A DNA stretch of 64,000 bases from Serratia rhizosphaerae (GCF_009817885.1 NZ_CP041764.1:868001-932000); one strand, 5' to 3'; counted from the first letter of the stretch, positions 8,327 to 17,699 are shown. Notes: a model not told the origin generated them from the sequence alone. Program-made: numbers and translations.

Positions 8327-10990
8327 TTAAGCCGCTACCGGCTCCGCGCGGCTAAAGCGCTTGCCATCCGGGCTTGCCGAACGAATCTGCACTTCGCCCT
8401 GCACCGCCGGCCTGGCGGCATCATCATAACGCTGCCAACGCTGGCCGCCGTCGGTCGAATATTCGATCGTCAGGCCCGGCAGCGCAATATTGGCCTCCAG
8501 CCTGCCGCCGACAATACGGGCGCCCGGCACCGGCAGACGGTAACTGATTCCGCCCGCATCCAGCTTGGCCAGTTCGCGCTGCCCCAGAATATTGGCAAAA
8601 ATCAGCCACTCCTGCGCCAGCTTTTTGGTATCGACAAACTGCGTTTCACCGCCCTTATATTCGCGGCCCGCCTGATAGTCCAGCTCCCATTCGGCACGGT
8701 GCCAGGCGCGTTCGGCCACCGACAGCGCGCGCGGGAAGATCATATACTCCATCTGCGGATCGGTGCGCACCACCTCGCTCCACAGCTGGGCGGACAGACC
8801 ATACGCTCCCGGCCACGGCTTATCGCTCTTGGCGGTAAAGGCGTTGCCGTCGCGGTCAACCGAGGTTTCCGCGTTTTGCGGCATATTGTCCGGCGCAAAG
8901 CTGAAGATTTTCCGTTCGTCGCTGAAGCGGGTGCCCCAGTAATAGCCGCTGTCGTTCGGGTTCACTTCATACGGGAAGTCCAGATAGACATAGTCCGGGT
9001 TGGAAACCACCACTTCATAGCCCTTGTTGGCCCAGTCGTTCACCGAGTCAAAACCGCCCCAGTACAGAGTATCCCAGAAGTTGACGCCCACGCGCGAGGT
9101 GGCGAACGCTTTGGCGTCTTTGGCATCTTTCAGGCCATCCTGCCAGGCCTGCATCCGATCGATGCCGTGCGCCTTCACCAGCTTGCTGACTTCCTGACCG
9201 AAGTAGCTCGGCAGATGTGCCATATCCGCCACTTTGCCGCTGTCGATAAGCCGTTGGCAGGCCTGTGACTTCGCCCATGGCTTGTCTTCTTTGTTCAGGT
9301 CAAGCATGCCCTTGCCCGCTTCCGGCTTCTTCACATCGGTATAGCCGGCGCCCAGCCGGATGTTTTTCGCCTCGTCGCCGCCAAAGTGCCAGGTGCCGAT
9401 CGGCTGCCCCGCCTGCTGATGCATCTTGGCAATTTCCCCCATCACTTTGTCAACAAAGCGGGTGGAAGAGTCCAGACATGGGTTCAGGTAGCTCTGGCGG
9501 TTGAAGAACTGCACCGAGGTGGTGTTCGAGGTGTCGGTCGGATCCACCAGCCGGTACTCCTGCGCTTCTTGCTGTTTGCCCTGCGCATGCAGTTTCTTAT
9601 AGCGCGCCTCCATGGCGATCACCGCCGCACGGGCATGCGCCGGCATGTCGATTTCCGGAATCACCTCAATATGGCGCGCCTGCGCATAGTTGAGAATGTC
9701 GATGTAATCCTGACGTGAGAAGAAACCGCCGTACACATCCGGCCCCTGACCGTACTGCGGCAGCAGGCAGGTGGTTTCGCTCAGGTCATGGCAGCGCTGT
9801 CCGCCAACCTCCGTCAGCTCCGGCAGGCCGGGGATTTCAATACGCCAGCCCTCATCGTCGGTCAGATGGAAATGGAATTTATTCAGCTTATAGGCCGCCA
9901 TTTGATCCAGCAGGCGCAGCACCGCATCTTTATGGTGGAAGTTACGCGCCACGTCGAGGAACAGGCCGCGATAGGCAAAGCGCGGCGCGTCGCGCGCTTC
10001 CAGCGCGGCAATCTTTTTATCGCCGTGCAGCGGGATCAACGACAGAATTGACTGCAGGCCGTAGAACACCCCGCTCTGATCAAAGCCGGTAATCCGCGCC
10101 TCTTTCTCGCCCAGCGTCAGAATATAAGCGCCGGGCTGCGCCATTTTTCCGCTGAACGACGCCGGATTAACCTCCGTCTTTATCGGGTAGCCCGCCGCCG
10201 CGCTCGGCACGCCAAGCTGTGCAAAACGGTCGCGCACCACGTTCGCCGTCGCCTGATCCAAGGCGTCAAGCGCCAGCGCCACGCCGTTGCCAAGATCGAT
10301 ATCCTGCGCATGAACCTGCACCGACATCGGCGTCGGGATGATCTGGCCACGCAGCGAGGCGGCCGGCAACGTCTGCAGGTCCGCGTTACGCGTAAAGCGC
10401 GAGGCCGGCGTCATCAGCACGTTTTTATCCTCTTTGGTGCGCTTCCATTGATCGCCGGTAAACGGCGCCACGAACCGATCCAGATCCTCGGTATCGGTGT
10501 TGGTCAGCACTTTCGGCTTGGCATCGCCGGAAGTCGCATACCAGCGCGGCAGGAAATCCGTCTTAAACAGCTGCCAGTATTCGGCCACGATGGGAATGTC
10601 CACCGCCTGGTTGGCCGGGAAGCCCCGGAACGCGTCGGTCGGCTCCAGCTTGTACAGATCGCCGGTCAGGTGAGTGATGCGGAACTGTTGGTTGCCCACC
10701 TCCAGCGTCTGCCGCGGGCTGTGGAAATAGATCGCCCAATCTTTGGCGGTAATCGCCTGGCCGTCGTTGGCCAACGTGATCAGCACCTTGTTGCAGGCCG
10801 CCCAGTCGGCGCCCAGCCTGGCGCAATCCACGCCGCTGTCGGCCGCGCGGTTGTCCAGTATTTTGATATTCAGCTTCAGCTGGCTAAGGCGATCCACCAG
10901 CGGTTGATCCGCCATGGCGTTGCCGATCGCGCCGAACATGCCGGCGGTCGCCGCCAGTACGGCCAGGGCACTCAGTTTAAATCTGTTCAT
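8327..10990 (-). CDS. chb: Chitobiase (GH20 beta-N-acetylhexosaminidase), secreted
   Basis: Chitobiase hydrolyses chitobiose and short chito-oligosaccharides to GlcNAc by substrate-assisted catalysis. A signal peptide ends near GNAMA at residue 27; an N-terminal carbohydrate-binding-like domain, a small GH20b domain, the catalytic barrel and a C-terminal Ig-like domain follow. The catalytic pair in WHFGGDEAKN counts to D539-E540, exactly the numbering of the S. marcescens enzyme of known structure. The 887-residue length agrees. It is the last gene of a chiP-chiQ-chb run on the minus strand; only two bases separate it from chiQ, so it is probably cotranscribed. Export to the periplasm is expected. 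Confidence 0.96.
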   Translation of the reverse strand: MNRFKLSALAVLAATAGMFGAIGNAMADQPLVDRLSQLKLNIKILDNRAADSGVDCARLGADWAACNKVLITLANDGQAITAKDWAIYFHSPRQTLEVGNQQFRITHLTGDLYKLEPTDAFRGFPANQAVDIPIVAEYWQLFKTDFLPRWYATSGDAKPKVLTNTDTEDLDRFVAPFTGDQWKRTKEDKNVLMTPASRFTRNADLQTLPAASLRGQIIPTPMSVQVHAQDIDLGNGVALALDALDQATANVVRDRFAQLGVPSAAAGYPIKTEVNPASFSGKMAQPGAYILTLGEKEARITGFDQSGVFYGLQSILSLIPLHGDKKIAALEARDAPRFAYRGLFLDVARNFHHKDAVLRLLDQMAAYKLNKFHFHLTDDEGWRIEIPGLPELTEVGGQRCHDLSETTCLLPQYGQGPDVYGGFFSRQDYIDILNYAQARHIEVIPEIDMPAHARAAVIAMEARYKKLHAQGKQQEAQEYRLVDPTDTSNTTSVQFFNRQSYLNPCLDSSTRFVDKVMGEIAKMHQQAGQPIGTWHFGGDEAKNIRLGAGYTDVKKPEAGKGMLDLNKEDKPWAKSQACQRLIDSGKVADMAHLPSYFGQEVSKLVKAHGIDRMQAWQDGLKDAKDAKAFATSRVGVNFWDTLYWGGFDSVNDWANKGYEVVVSNPDYVYLDFPYEVNPNDSGYYWGTRFSDERKIFSFAPDNMPQNAETSVDRDGNAFTAKSDKPWPGAYGLSAQLWSEVVRTDPQMEYMIFPRALSVAERAWHRAEWELDYQAGREYKGGETQFVDTKKLAQEWLIFANILGQRELAKLDAGGISYRLPVPGARIVGGRLEANIALPGLTIEYSTDGGQRWQRYDDAARPAVQGEVQIRSASPDGKRFSRAEPVAA

Positions 10991-10992
10991 CT

Positions 10993-11334
10993 TCAGCCTC
11001 CTTGGTCATCGTGGTTATTGGCCCGAATTTCTTGCCACAGCTTGCCGCAGCGCTCGTGATACGCCTGGCCGTCGCCGCTGTGCAGCGCCTGAATGCATTT
11101 TTGGTAATCCATCACGCGTACCGTTTCCTGTTCAGCAAACGGCTGGTGCCGTTGCTCTTGCCGCAAGACATCCAGTACCGCCTGGCAGGAGTACAACTTT
11201 TCCGGCGAGCCTTCTGCGGTATTGATGCAGGCGGCGTATGCCTGCCGTAAGCGGCCGTCTTCCGGCGCCGCCTGCGGCTGTACGCAGCCCGCCAACCCTA
11301 CCGCTACGGTTACCGCCAACATGCGTTTCTTCAT
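10993..11334 (-). CDS. chiQ: ChiQ/YbfN-family lipoprotein
   Basis: A small lipoprotein with N-terminal MKKRMLAVTVAVG and lipobox LAGC, so the mature protein would be acylated at the Cys. After the signal there are four cysteines, probably forming two disulphides in the periplasm. The start at 11334 gives the shortest sensible signal peptide; an upstream in-frame start at 11352 is unlikely. It sits between chiP and the chitobiase gene, the known chiPQ-ctb order in Serratia. Its role in chito-oligosaccharide uptake is undefined. Confidence 0.88.
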   Translation of the reverse strand: MKKRMLAVTVAVGLAGCVQPQAAPEDGRLRQAYAACINTAEGSPEKLYSCQAVLDVLRQEQRHQPFAEQETVRVMDYQKCIQALHSGDGQAYHERCGKLWQEIRANNHDDQGG

Positions 11335-11382
11335 GAAACTGTCCCCTGTCATCCCGCCCCGGCCGCAAAGCCGAGGCAGCGA

Positions 11383-12828
11383 TTAAAAAATGGTGAACGG
11401 TGCGATAACCATAAATTTGACGTCGCGTTCATCCTGGAAGATGTTGCCGTAGCCGCCGCCCCAACTCGGAATATCGGAATGGTTGTCATACTGCGTGAAG
11501 TGCAGCTTGAATAACGTGCCTTTGGCGCGCCCTTCCTGCACGGTGTACATCGCATCCAGACTGTAGGCGCTCTCTTTCAGACGCTGGTTCTGATCGTAAA
11601 TCGGGTTAGTGCTCGGTTTGGCGTCCCAGGCGTAGACGTAAGAGCCGCCGACCGCCCAGCCCGGCAGGTTCCATTTGCTCAGGTCGTACATCACTCCGGC
11701 GTAGAGCGCTTTCTCACCGTTGGCGTTAAAGTCGGAACGGTTGTCCCACCACACATCCAGGCGGCCGTTCGAGGAGGCATAGGTCGGCGTCATACGCTGC
11801 AGGAAGTAGCCCTGGTTACCTTCGGCCTTGACCATGGTGCCTTCCAGACGCCAGGTAAACTGGCCGGTGGTGTAGCCGAAGGTCAGCGCCTGCAGCCAGG
11901 CCAGCCCGTCGTAAATGCTGTTAGGATCGTGCTTATCGCTGATGCGGTCTTCAGCGCCGTAGAATTGATAGCTGGTGGTGAGCGGGTTGCCGAACAGTTC
12001 AAATTGGTAGGCGGCCTTGGCGAAATACTGGTTCACATAGCCTTGCGCCTGACCAAAGGCCGCTTCCAGCACCAGATCGTTTTTAAAATCATATTTGGCG
12101 CCGATAGAGTGCAGATAGGAAACCGACGTTTTCCTGTCATTCTGGCGGAAGTCATCCATCTCAATATGCCATGGAGCCTTATATTTATCGGTCCACATAT
12201 AAGAGAAGCTGAGAGCACCGGCATCACCGTAGTCGAAATTGGCGCCGGCCTCCGCGCCGCGATAGGTGCCCGGTAAAAAGCTCCAGTGCGGCGCCAGCAG
12301 CGTTTGGCCGCTGGGTTGGATATAACCGGCGCGCGCCCAGAGCGGACCATATTTGAATTTGGCGGCGGCTTTGTACAGACTCACCCCGCCCTTATCCCCC
12401 TGATACGTTTCGTCATAGGTGCGGTTGCTGCTGGAGAACGAGATTTCGTTCGGGTGGCCGCTGTCTTTGCTTTCCGCAATTTCAATCGCGCTGAAGGCGG
12501 CAATATCCAGACCCAGCATGTCCCAGGCGTAGCCGGAACTGAAATCCAGGCTCAGGTTGGCGGTTGCATGCGACAGATTGGTGGTATAGCTGTTGTAATC
12601 GGGGTTATTGACCGTGACGCTGCTGCCGTCCGGCCTGGTCATCTCTTTGGTTTTATTTAAATCTTTACGATCGCGTTCGCGCTGCCAGTAATACACGCCG
12701 CCGCTTAGCGTGGAATCCTCGATAAATCCTGCTGCCTGCGCCGCCGGGGGCATCGCCAACCCTGTCCCCAACAGCGCGCCCGCGACAGCAAGCGTCAGCG
12801 TATTACGCCGAACACCGTGCGTAGCCAT
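11383..12828 (-). CDS. chiP: Chitoporin ChiP (OprD-family outer-membrane channel)
   Basis: ChiP is the outer-membrane porin through which chito-oligosaccharides enter the periplasm. A signal peptide ending AAQAA precedes a long beta-rich region with many aromatic alternating strands and a C-terminal phenylalanine (FMVIAPFTIF), the hallmark recognised by the BAM complex. The ATG at 12828 follows an excellent AGAGGAA site; longer in-frame starts lack one. Its ribosome-binding region is the exact complement of the ChiX sRNA seed (separate entry), so silencing by ChiX in the absence of chitosugar is expected. First gene of chiP-chiQ-chb. Confidence 0.95.
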   Translation of the reverse strand: MATHGVRRNTLTLAVAGALLGTGLAMPPAAQAAGFIEDSTLSGGVYYWQRERDRKDLNKTKEMTRPDGSSVTVNNPDYNSYTTNLSHATANLSLDFSSGYAWDMLGLDIAAFSAIEIAESKDSGHPNEISFSSSNRTYDETYQGDKGGVSLYKAAAKFKYGPLWARAGYIQPSGQTLLAPHWSFLPGTYRGAEAGANFDYGDAGALSFSYMWTDKYKAPWHIEMDDFRQNDRKTSVSYLHSIGAKYDFKNDLVLEAAFGQAQGYVNQYFAKAAYQFELFGNPLTTSYQFYGAEDRISDKHDPNSIYDGLAWLQALTFGYTTGQFTWRLEGTMVKAEGNQGYFLQRMTPTYASSNGRLDVWWDNRSDFNANGEKALYAGVMYDLSKWNLPGWAVGGSYVYAWDAKPSTNPIYDQNQRLKESAYSLDAMYTVQEGRAKGTLFKLHFTQYDNHSDIPSWGGGYGNIFQDERDVKFMVIAPFTIF

Positions 12829-12847
12829 AATGAAATTCCTCTTTGAC
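12829..12847 (-). promoter_or_regulatory. ChiX sRNA pairing site over the chiP ribosome-binding site
   Basis: The plus strand here reads AATGAAATTCCTCTTTGAC, the same as the pairing region of the E. coli/Salmonella sRNA ChiX as I remember it. The chiP mRNA (minus strand) is therefore fully complementary to ChiX across its Shine-Dalgarno sequence. The ChiX gene itself is not in the window. Confidence 0.75.
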
Positions 12848-12965
12848 ATAAAAAGCGCGGCCACCGCTGCCCATCACTGCCTCGAACGACCGCTAATAAA
12901 AAACCCTGAAACGGGTAAAAAGTGTTGCCGTCGGAAAAACCCCACAGCATTTATTGCTAATTACA

Positions 12966-12993
12966 GACTATTTTTCGCGATGCGAATTATCAA
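12966..12993. promoter_or_regulatory. NagC-like operator upstream of chiP
   Basis: A perfect 13-base palindrome TTCGCGATGCGAA (12974-12986) is embedded in TATTTTT on one side and TTATC on the other. This resembles NagC sites (AT-rich arms, central TTCG...CGAA), and a related element lies between nagE and nagB. NagC control of chiP is known in enterobacteria. It lies about 140-160 bases before the chiP start. Confidence 0.55.
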
Positions 12994-13011
12994 ATGAAAA
13001 ATACAACAAGT

Positions 13012-13028
13012 TTGTCAAAGTATGACAA
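13012..13028. repeat. Inverted repeat TTGTCA-N5-TGACAA upstream of chiP
   Basis: A perfect six-base inverted repeat with a five-base spacer, about 185 bases before chiP and 26 bases beyond the NagC-like site. It looks like a dimeric activator or repressor site, but I cannot assign a regulator. From here to about 13360 the sequence is AT-rich intergenic DNA in which I see no gene. Confidence 0.45.
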
Positions 13029-13360
13029 GGAGCACATATTGATGAGGATTTGTTACTCAGTGAAAAAATAGCGAGGGATGATACAAAAACACAATAAAAT
13101 CAAAAATAAAAATAGATATTCGACAAACAGCCGGCTAGTTGAATGGTTTCAGCGCTGGCAAGTTCACAAAACAACAAAGGTCAGAGAGCGCTCTCTTATT
13201 TTTATTATTTTTCATCACGAATATATAAATTTATTTTACATCTAACAAAGAAAATGCGACGAATAAAAAATAGCAGGCACTGTTTACGCCTGAGTGGTAC
13301 TGTAAAAAATAAAACGACGCGCAATTACTGCAATAATATTAATGTATCGGCGGAAAAGGC

Positions 13361-13389
13361 AAAAAAAAGCGCAACCGAAGTTGCGCTTT
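13361..13389 (-). terminator. Rho-independent terminator of glnS
   Basis: On the minus strand a ten-base stem AAAGCGCAAC/GTTGCGCTTT with a four-base loop is followed by eight T residues. It is placed 28 bases after the glnS stop. Confidence 0.9.
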
Positions 13390-13416
13390 AATCAGCGAAA
13401 TGGCCGTAATAGCGGT

Positions 13417-15084
13417 TTACGCGCCCACTTTAGCCCAGGTGTCACGCAGGCCCACGGTGCGGTTAAACACCAGATGCTCAGCCGAAGAGTCGCGGCTGTC
13501 GGCACAGAAATAGCCTTCGCGCTCAAACTGGTAGGCGTGCTCAGGCTGCGCCTGAGCCAGGCTTGGCTCGACAAAGCCCTGCTTGACCACCAGCGATTCC
13601 GGATTAATGGTGGCCAGGAAGTCTTCCGCCGCCCCCGGGTTTGCTACGCTGAACAGACGGTCATACAGGCGGATTTCCGCCGGCACGGCATGCGCCGCCG
13701 ACACCCAGTGAATCACGCCCTTCACCTTGCGGCCGTCGGCCGGATCTTTGCTCAGCGTCTCTGCATCGTAACTGCAGAAAATGGTGGTGATATCGCCGGC
13801 ATCGTTTTTCTCAACGCGCTCTGCCTTGATGACATAAGCATTGCGCAGGCGCACTTCCTTGCCCAATACCAGACGCTTGTACTGCTTGTTGGCTTCTTCA
13901 CGGAAGTCAGCGCGGTCGATATACACTTCGCGGCTGAACGGCACTTCACGGCTGCCCATTTCCGGCTTGTTCGGATGGTTAGGCATCGTCACCGTTTCCA
14001 CCAGATCCGCCGGCAGGTTCTCGATCACCACTTTGACCGGATCCAGCACCGCCATGGCGCGCGGCGCGTTCTCATTCAGATCGTCACGGATGCATGACTC
14101 CAACGCCATCATTTCAACGTTGTTATCCTGCTTGGTCACGCCGATACGCTGACAGAATTCGCGGATAGAGGCGGCGGTATAGCCGCGGCGGCGCAGACCG
14201 GATACGGTCGGCATACGCGGATCGTCCCAGCCTTCCACGACCTTCTCGGTCACCAGCTGGTTCAGCTTGCGCTTCGACATGATGGCGTACTCAAGGTTGA
14301 GTCGCGAGAATTCATACTGACGCGGGTGGCAAGGAATAGTGATGTTATCCAGCACCCAGTCATACAGACGACGGTTATCCTGGAACTCCAGCGTACACAG
14401 CGAGTGAGTAATGCCTTCCAGCGCATCGGAAATGCAGTGGGTGAAGTCGTACATCGGATAGATGCACCACTTGTTGCCCGTCTGGTGGTGTTCAGCAAAC
14501 TTGATCCGATACAGCACCGGGTCGCGCATCACGATAAACGGCGAGGCCATATCAATTTTGGCGCGCAGGCAGGCGGTGCCCTCGGCAAACTCGCCGTTAC
14601 GCATTTTTTCGAACAGCGCCAGGTTCTCTTCCACCGTACGATCGCGGTACGGGCTGTTTTTGCCCGGCGCGGTCAGGGTGCCGCGATATTCGCGAATTTG
14701 CTCCGGCGTCAGTTCATCAACGTAGGCCAGGCCTTTGCCGATCAGTTCAACGGCATACTGGTGCAGCTGGTCGAAATAGTCAGAGGAGTAACGAACGTTG
14801 CCGCTCCATTGGAAACCCAGCCACTCTACGTCATGCTTGATGGAGTCAACGAACTCGAGATCTTCCTTCACCGGGTTGGTATCGTCAAAACGCAGGTTGC
14901 ACTGCCCTTGGTAATCCTTGGCGATGCCAAAGTTCAGGCAGATGGATTTCGCATGGCCGATGTGCAGATAGCCATTAGGTTCAGGCGGGAAGCGGGTATG
15001 AACCGTCGTATGCTTCCCTGACGCCAGATCTTCATCGATGATCTGACGGATAAAATTGGTTGGGCGGGCTTCAGCCTCACTCAT
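13417..15084 (-). CDS. glnS: Glutaminyl-tRNA synthetase
   Basis: GlnS charges tRNA-Gln with glutamine. The class I signature HIGH (residues 41-44, in PNGYLHIGHAKS) and the KMSKS-equivalent IMSKRKL are both present, and the C-terminal half holds the beta-barrel anticodon-binding domains. The start at 15084 (MSEAEARPTNF) has GAGGAAT upstream and matches the family; an upstream in-frame start at 15105 is not needed. At 555 residues it is full length. It lies between the chitoporin and nagE genes. Three of its substrate tRNAs (two TTG and one CTG) are encoded 9 kb away in this window. Confidence 0.98.
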   Translation of the reverse strand: MSEAEARPTNFIRQIIDEDLASGKHTTVHTRFPPEPNGYLHIGHAKSICLNFGIAKDYQGQCNLRFDDTNPVKEDLEFVDSIKHDVEWLGFQWSGNVRYSSDYFDQLHQYAVELIGKGLAYVDELTPEQIREYRGTLTAPGKNSPYRDRTVEENLALFEKMRNGEFAEGTACLRAKIDMASPFIVMRDPVLYRIKFAEHHQTGNKWCIYPMYDFTHCISDALEGITHSLCTLEFQDNRRLYDWVLDNITIPCHPRQYEFSRLNLEYAIMSKRKLNQLVTEKVVEGWDDPRMPTVSGLRRRGYTAASIREFCQRIGVTKQDNNVEMMALESCIRDDLNENAPRAMAVLDPVKVVIENLPADLVETVTMPNHPNKPEMGSREVPFSREVYIDRADFREEANKQYKRLVLGKEVRLRNAYVIKAERVEKNDAGDITTIFCSYDAETLSKDPADGRKVKGVIHWVSAAHAVPAEIRLYDRLFSVANPGAAEDFLATINPESLVVKQGFVEPSLAQAQPEHAYQFEREGYFCADSRDSSAEHLVFNRTVGLRDTWAKVGA

Positions 15085-15237
15085 TTCACTATTCCTCAAA
15101 TGCAAAGTGCTTCACATAACCGCCTATGATCCAACAAGCCACGCTTGGAAACAACCGTTAGTTTCAGCAAAAAAGATGATAACTGCCCCATCATGCGCCA
15201 TTGCACCGGGAAAGTGCAACCAGTCCCCGGACACCCA

Positions 15238-15271
15238 ATAAAAAAGCGGGAAGAGATTGCTCTCTTCCCGC
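15238..15271 (-). terminator. Rho-independent terminator of nagE
   Basis: On the minus strand a ten-base stem GCGGGAAGAG/CTCTTCCCGC (15246-15255 and 15262-15271), with a six-base loop, runs into TTTTTTAT. It lies about 65 bases past the nagE stop. Confidence 0.88.
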
Positions 15272-15335
15272 CAAACGTCGGGTGCGTCCCGTCATGACTC
15301 GTTGGCACCCAATCAGGTACTACTCAGGTAAACCG

Positions 15336-17366
15336 TTATTTTTTGATTACGTACAGTCGGGTCTGGCCGGCAACCACGTTACCGCTTGCCAGTTCATCCA
15401 GGCCGGCGTAATCATCCACGTTGCTGACTACTACCGGGCTGATCATCGAGCGCGCATTGGCATTCAGGAACTCAAGATCCATCTCCAGCACCGGCTCGCC
15501 GGCTTTCACCTCGGCGCCTTCTTCCACCAGGCGCTTAAAGCCCTGGCCGTTCAGCGCCACGGTATCAATGCCCATATGCACCACCAGCTCAACGCCCTTG
15601 TCGGTTTCCAGGCAGAAGGCATGGTTGGTGTTGAAGATTTTCACTACAGTGCCGTCTGCCGGCGCCACTACGGTGCTGTCGGTTGGTCGGATTGCCACGC
15701 CGTCTCCTACCGCTTTGCTGGCAAAGGCTTCGTCCGGCACCTGATCCAGCGCCACGACCTCGCCGCTGACCGGCGCGACCATCGCTTCCAGCACCACGGT
15801 CTGCGGCGCATTAGGCACCGCCTGCGGCTTCGCGTCAGCCTGCGGCGTCGTCGGCACGCTGGCGGCGGCTACCGGGCCGGCAGCCACAACGCCGCGCATC
15901 GCGCTGGCGATCAGCTCGGCCTGCGTTCCCACAATCACCTGGACGCTCTGTTTGTTCAGGCGAATCACGCCGGAGGCGCCCAGGCGTTTCGCCAGCGCAT
16001 CGTTCACCAGCGCAGAGTCTTTCACATTCAGACGCAGGCGGGTGATGCAGGCGTCAATCCCGGTCAGGTTATCGGAACCGCCAATCGCGCTCACATAGCG
16101 GCGGGCCAGCGTGGTGGTGGCGTTTTCATCTTTCCCGGCGGCGGCGTCAACATCGTAACCGTCGGTTTCATCACCGGCGACCGCCAGCTCGCGGCCCGGG
16201 GTCATCAGGTTGAACTTGGTGATGGTGAAACGGAACACCGCATAGTAGATAACGAAGAACACCAGCCCCTGCGGGATCAGCATGTACCAGTGGGTGGCCA
16301 GCGGGTTGCGGGAGGCGAGCGCCATATCCACCAGGCCGGCGCTGAAGCCGAAGCCGGCAATCCAGTGCATGCTGGCGGCGATAAAGACGGAAATACCGGT
16401 CAGAATAGCGTGGATCACGTACAGCACCGGCGCCACAAACATAAAGGAGAACTCCAGCGGCTCGGTGATGCCGGTGAAGAAGGCGGCAAACGCCGCGGCC
16501 ATCATGATGCCCGCCACTTTGGCCTTGTTCTCCGGACGCGCGCAGTGGTAAATCGCCAGCGCCGCACCCGGCAGGCCGAACATCATGATAGGGAAGAAGC
16601 CCGCCTGATAACGGCCGGTAATGCCCACTACCGCCTTGCCGGCTTCAATAGACTGCTGGCCGCCGAGGAAGTTAGGAATATCGTTGATGCCGGCCACGTC
16701 AAACCAGAACACCGAGTTCAGCGCATGGTGCAGGCCGACCGGAATCAGCAGCCGGTTGAAGAAGGCATACAGACCGGCGCCGACCGAACCCATTTTCTGA
16801 ATATATTCACCGAAGTTCACCAGACCGTTAAAGATAAGCGGCCAGACGTACATCAGGATAAAGGCGACCAGAATCATCAGGAAGGAGATCAGGATCGGCA
16901 CCAGACGGCGGCCGCTGAAGAACGACAGCGCCTTCGGCAGCTCGACGCTGCTGAAGCGGTTGTAGATTTCGGCGGAGATAATCCCCACCAGAATCCCCAC
17001 GAACTGGTTTTCAATTTTACCAAATGCGGCAGGCACCTGATCCAGCGGGATTTTCTGAATCATCGATACCGCAGCCGGCGAACAAAGGGTAGTCAACACC
17101 AGGAAGCCGACAAAGCCGGTCAGCGCAGCGGCGCCGTCCTTATCCTTCGACATCCCGTAGGCGACGCCAATGGCGAACAGCACCGACATATTGTCGATAA
17201 TGGCTGAACCAGACTTAATAAAGAAAGCGGCGACCGCGTTGTCGCCGCCCCAGCCTACCGGGTCAATCCAGTAGCCGACGCCCATTAATATCGCGGCGGC
17301 CGGCAGCGTGGCGACCGGCACCATCAAGGCGCGCCCCACCTTTTGTAAATAACTAAGAATGTTCAC
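15336..17366 (-). CDS. nagE: PTS N-acetylglucosamine transporter EIICBA (NagE)
   Basis: NagE imports and phosphorylates GlcNAc to GlcNAc-6-phosphate. It is a three-domain protein: an N-terminal membrane EIIC domain (about residues 1-365 with many hydrophobic helices), an EIIB domain with the phospho-cysteine in GIDACITRLRLNV, and a C-terminal EIIA domain with the phospho-histidine in VVHMGIDTVALNG. The length of 676 residues is slightly above the E. coli 648, the extra being mostly in the Ala/Pro-rich linker before EIIA. It is divergent from nagBACD, sharing a control region with NagC- and CRP-like sites. Confidence 0.97.
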   Translation of the reverse strand: MNILSYLQKVGRALMVPVATLPAAAILMGVGYWIDPVGWGGDNAVAAFFIKSGSAIIDNMSVLFAIGVAYGMSKDKDGAAALTGFVGFLVLTTLCSPAAVSMIQKIPLDQVPAAFGKIENQFVGILVGIISAEIYNRFSSVELPKALSFFSGRRLVPILISFLMILVAFILMYVWPLIFNGLVNFGEYIQKMGSVGAGLYAFFNRLLIPVGLHHALNSVFWFDVAGINDIPNFLGGQQSIEAGKAVVGITGRYQAGFFPIMMFGLPGAALAIYHCARPENKAKVAGIMMAAAFAAFFTGITEPLEFSFMFVAPVLYVIHAILTGISVFIAASMHWIAGFGFSAGLVDMALASRNPLATHWYMLIPQGLVFFVIYYAVFRFTITKFNLMTPGRELAVAGDETDGYDVDAAAGKDENATTTLARRYVSAIGGSDNLTGIDACITRLRLNVKDSALVNDALAKRLGASGVIRLNKQSVQVIVGTQAELIASAMRGVVAAGPVAAASVPTTPQADAKPQAVPNAPQTVVLEAMVAPVSGEVVALDQVPDEAFASKAVGDGVAIRPTDSTVVAPADGTVVKIFNTNHAFCLETDKGVELVVHMGIDTVALNGQGFKRLVEEGAEVKAGEPVLEMDLEFLNANARSMISPVVVSNVDDYAGLDELASGNVVAGQTRLYVIKK

Positions 17367-17476
17367 CTTTTCCCCCTATTCATCCGCGAACGGACCCTAT
17401 TGGCAGTTTATTGAGAAGCCTCACTGCCTTTTTTAAAAATACGCATGGCACACATTACTATGCGGAGTGTAAAAAA

Positions 17477-17499
17477 ATTAATTCGTATCGCAAATTAAA
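17477..17499. promoter_or_regulatory. NagC operator between nagE and nagB
   Basis: The element reads TTAATTCG, then TAT, then CGCAAATTAA, with AT-rich arms around a TTCG...CG core. In E. coli NagC binds paired sites in this divergent region and loops the DNA. A second, weaker AT-rich palindrome-like stretch lies near 17575-17595 towards nagB and could be the partner. Confidence 0.6.
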
Positions 17500-17510
17500 A
17501 CCTCCCCTTT

Positions 17511-17526
17511 TGTGATTTAAATCACC
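17511..17526. promoter_or_regulatory. CRP-cAMP binding site in the nagE-nagB region
   Basis: TGTGATTTAAATCACC has both half-sites, TGTGA and TCAC, at the standard six-base spacing. CRP activation of both nag transcription units is known in E. coli. The rest of the 333-base intergenic region (17367-17699) is AT-rich regulatory DNA without a gene. Confidence 0.75.
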
Positions 17527-17699
17527 AAAAAGGTCAGATTAACGGCGGCATTGCTAGCCATCGCACAAAACTTATTTTATCATTAAAAAAATCGATACTG
17601 AGGCTCCCTAACGCAGAAACAACAAAGCTGAATTAGGCTTAAGCCTTCTGACAGGGCTCGTTCAGTATAGCCATAGTTTACTTACCCAAGAGGTGTATG

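Noticed and set aside
13143..13391. 82-codon plus-strand ORF upstream of chiP
   Set aside because: It overlaps the glnS terminator and lies in regulatory AT-rich DNA; the translation looks random and there is no ribosome site.
15201..17207. A 668-codon plus-strand open frame opposite nagE
   Set aside because: Antisense shadow of nagE; no start signal and no domain.
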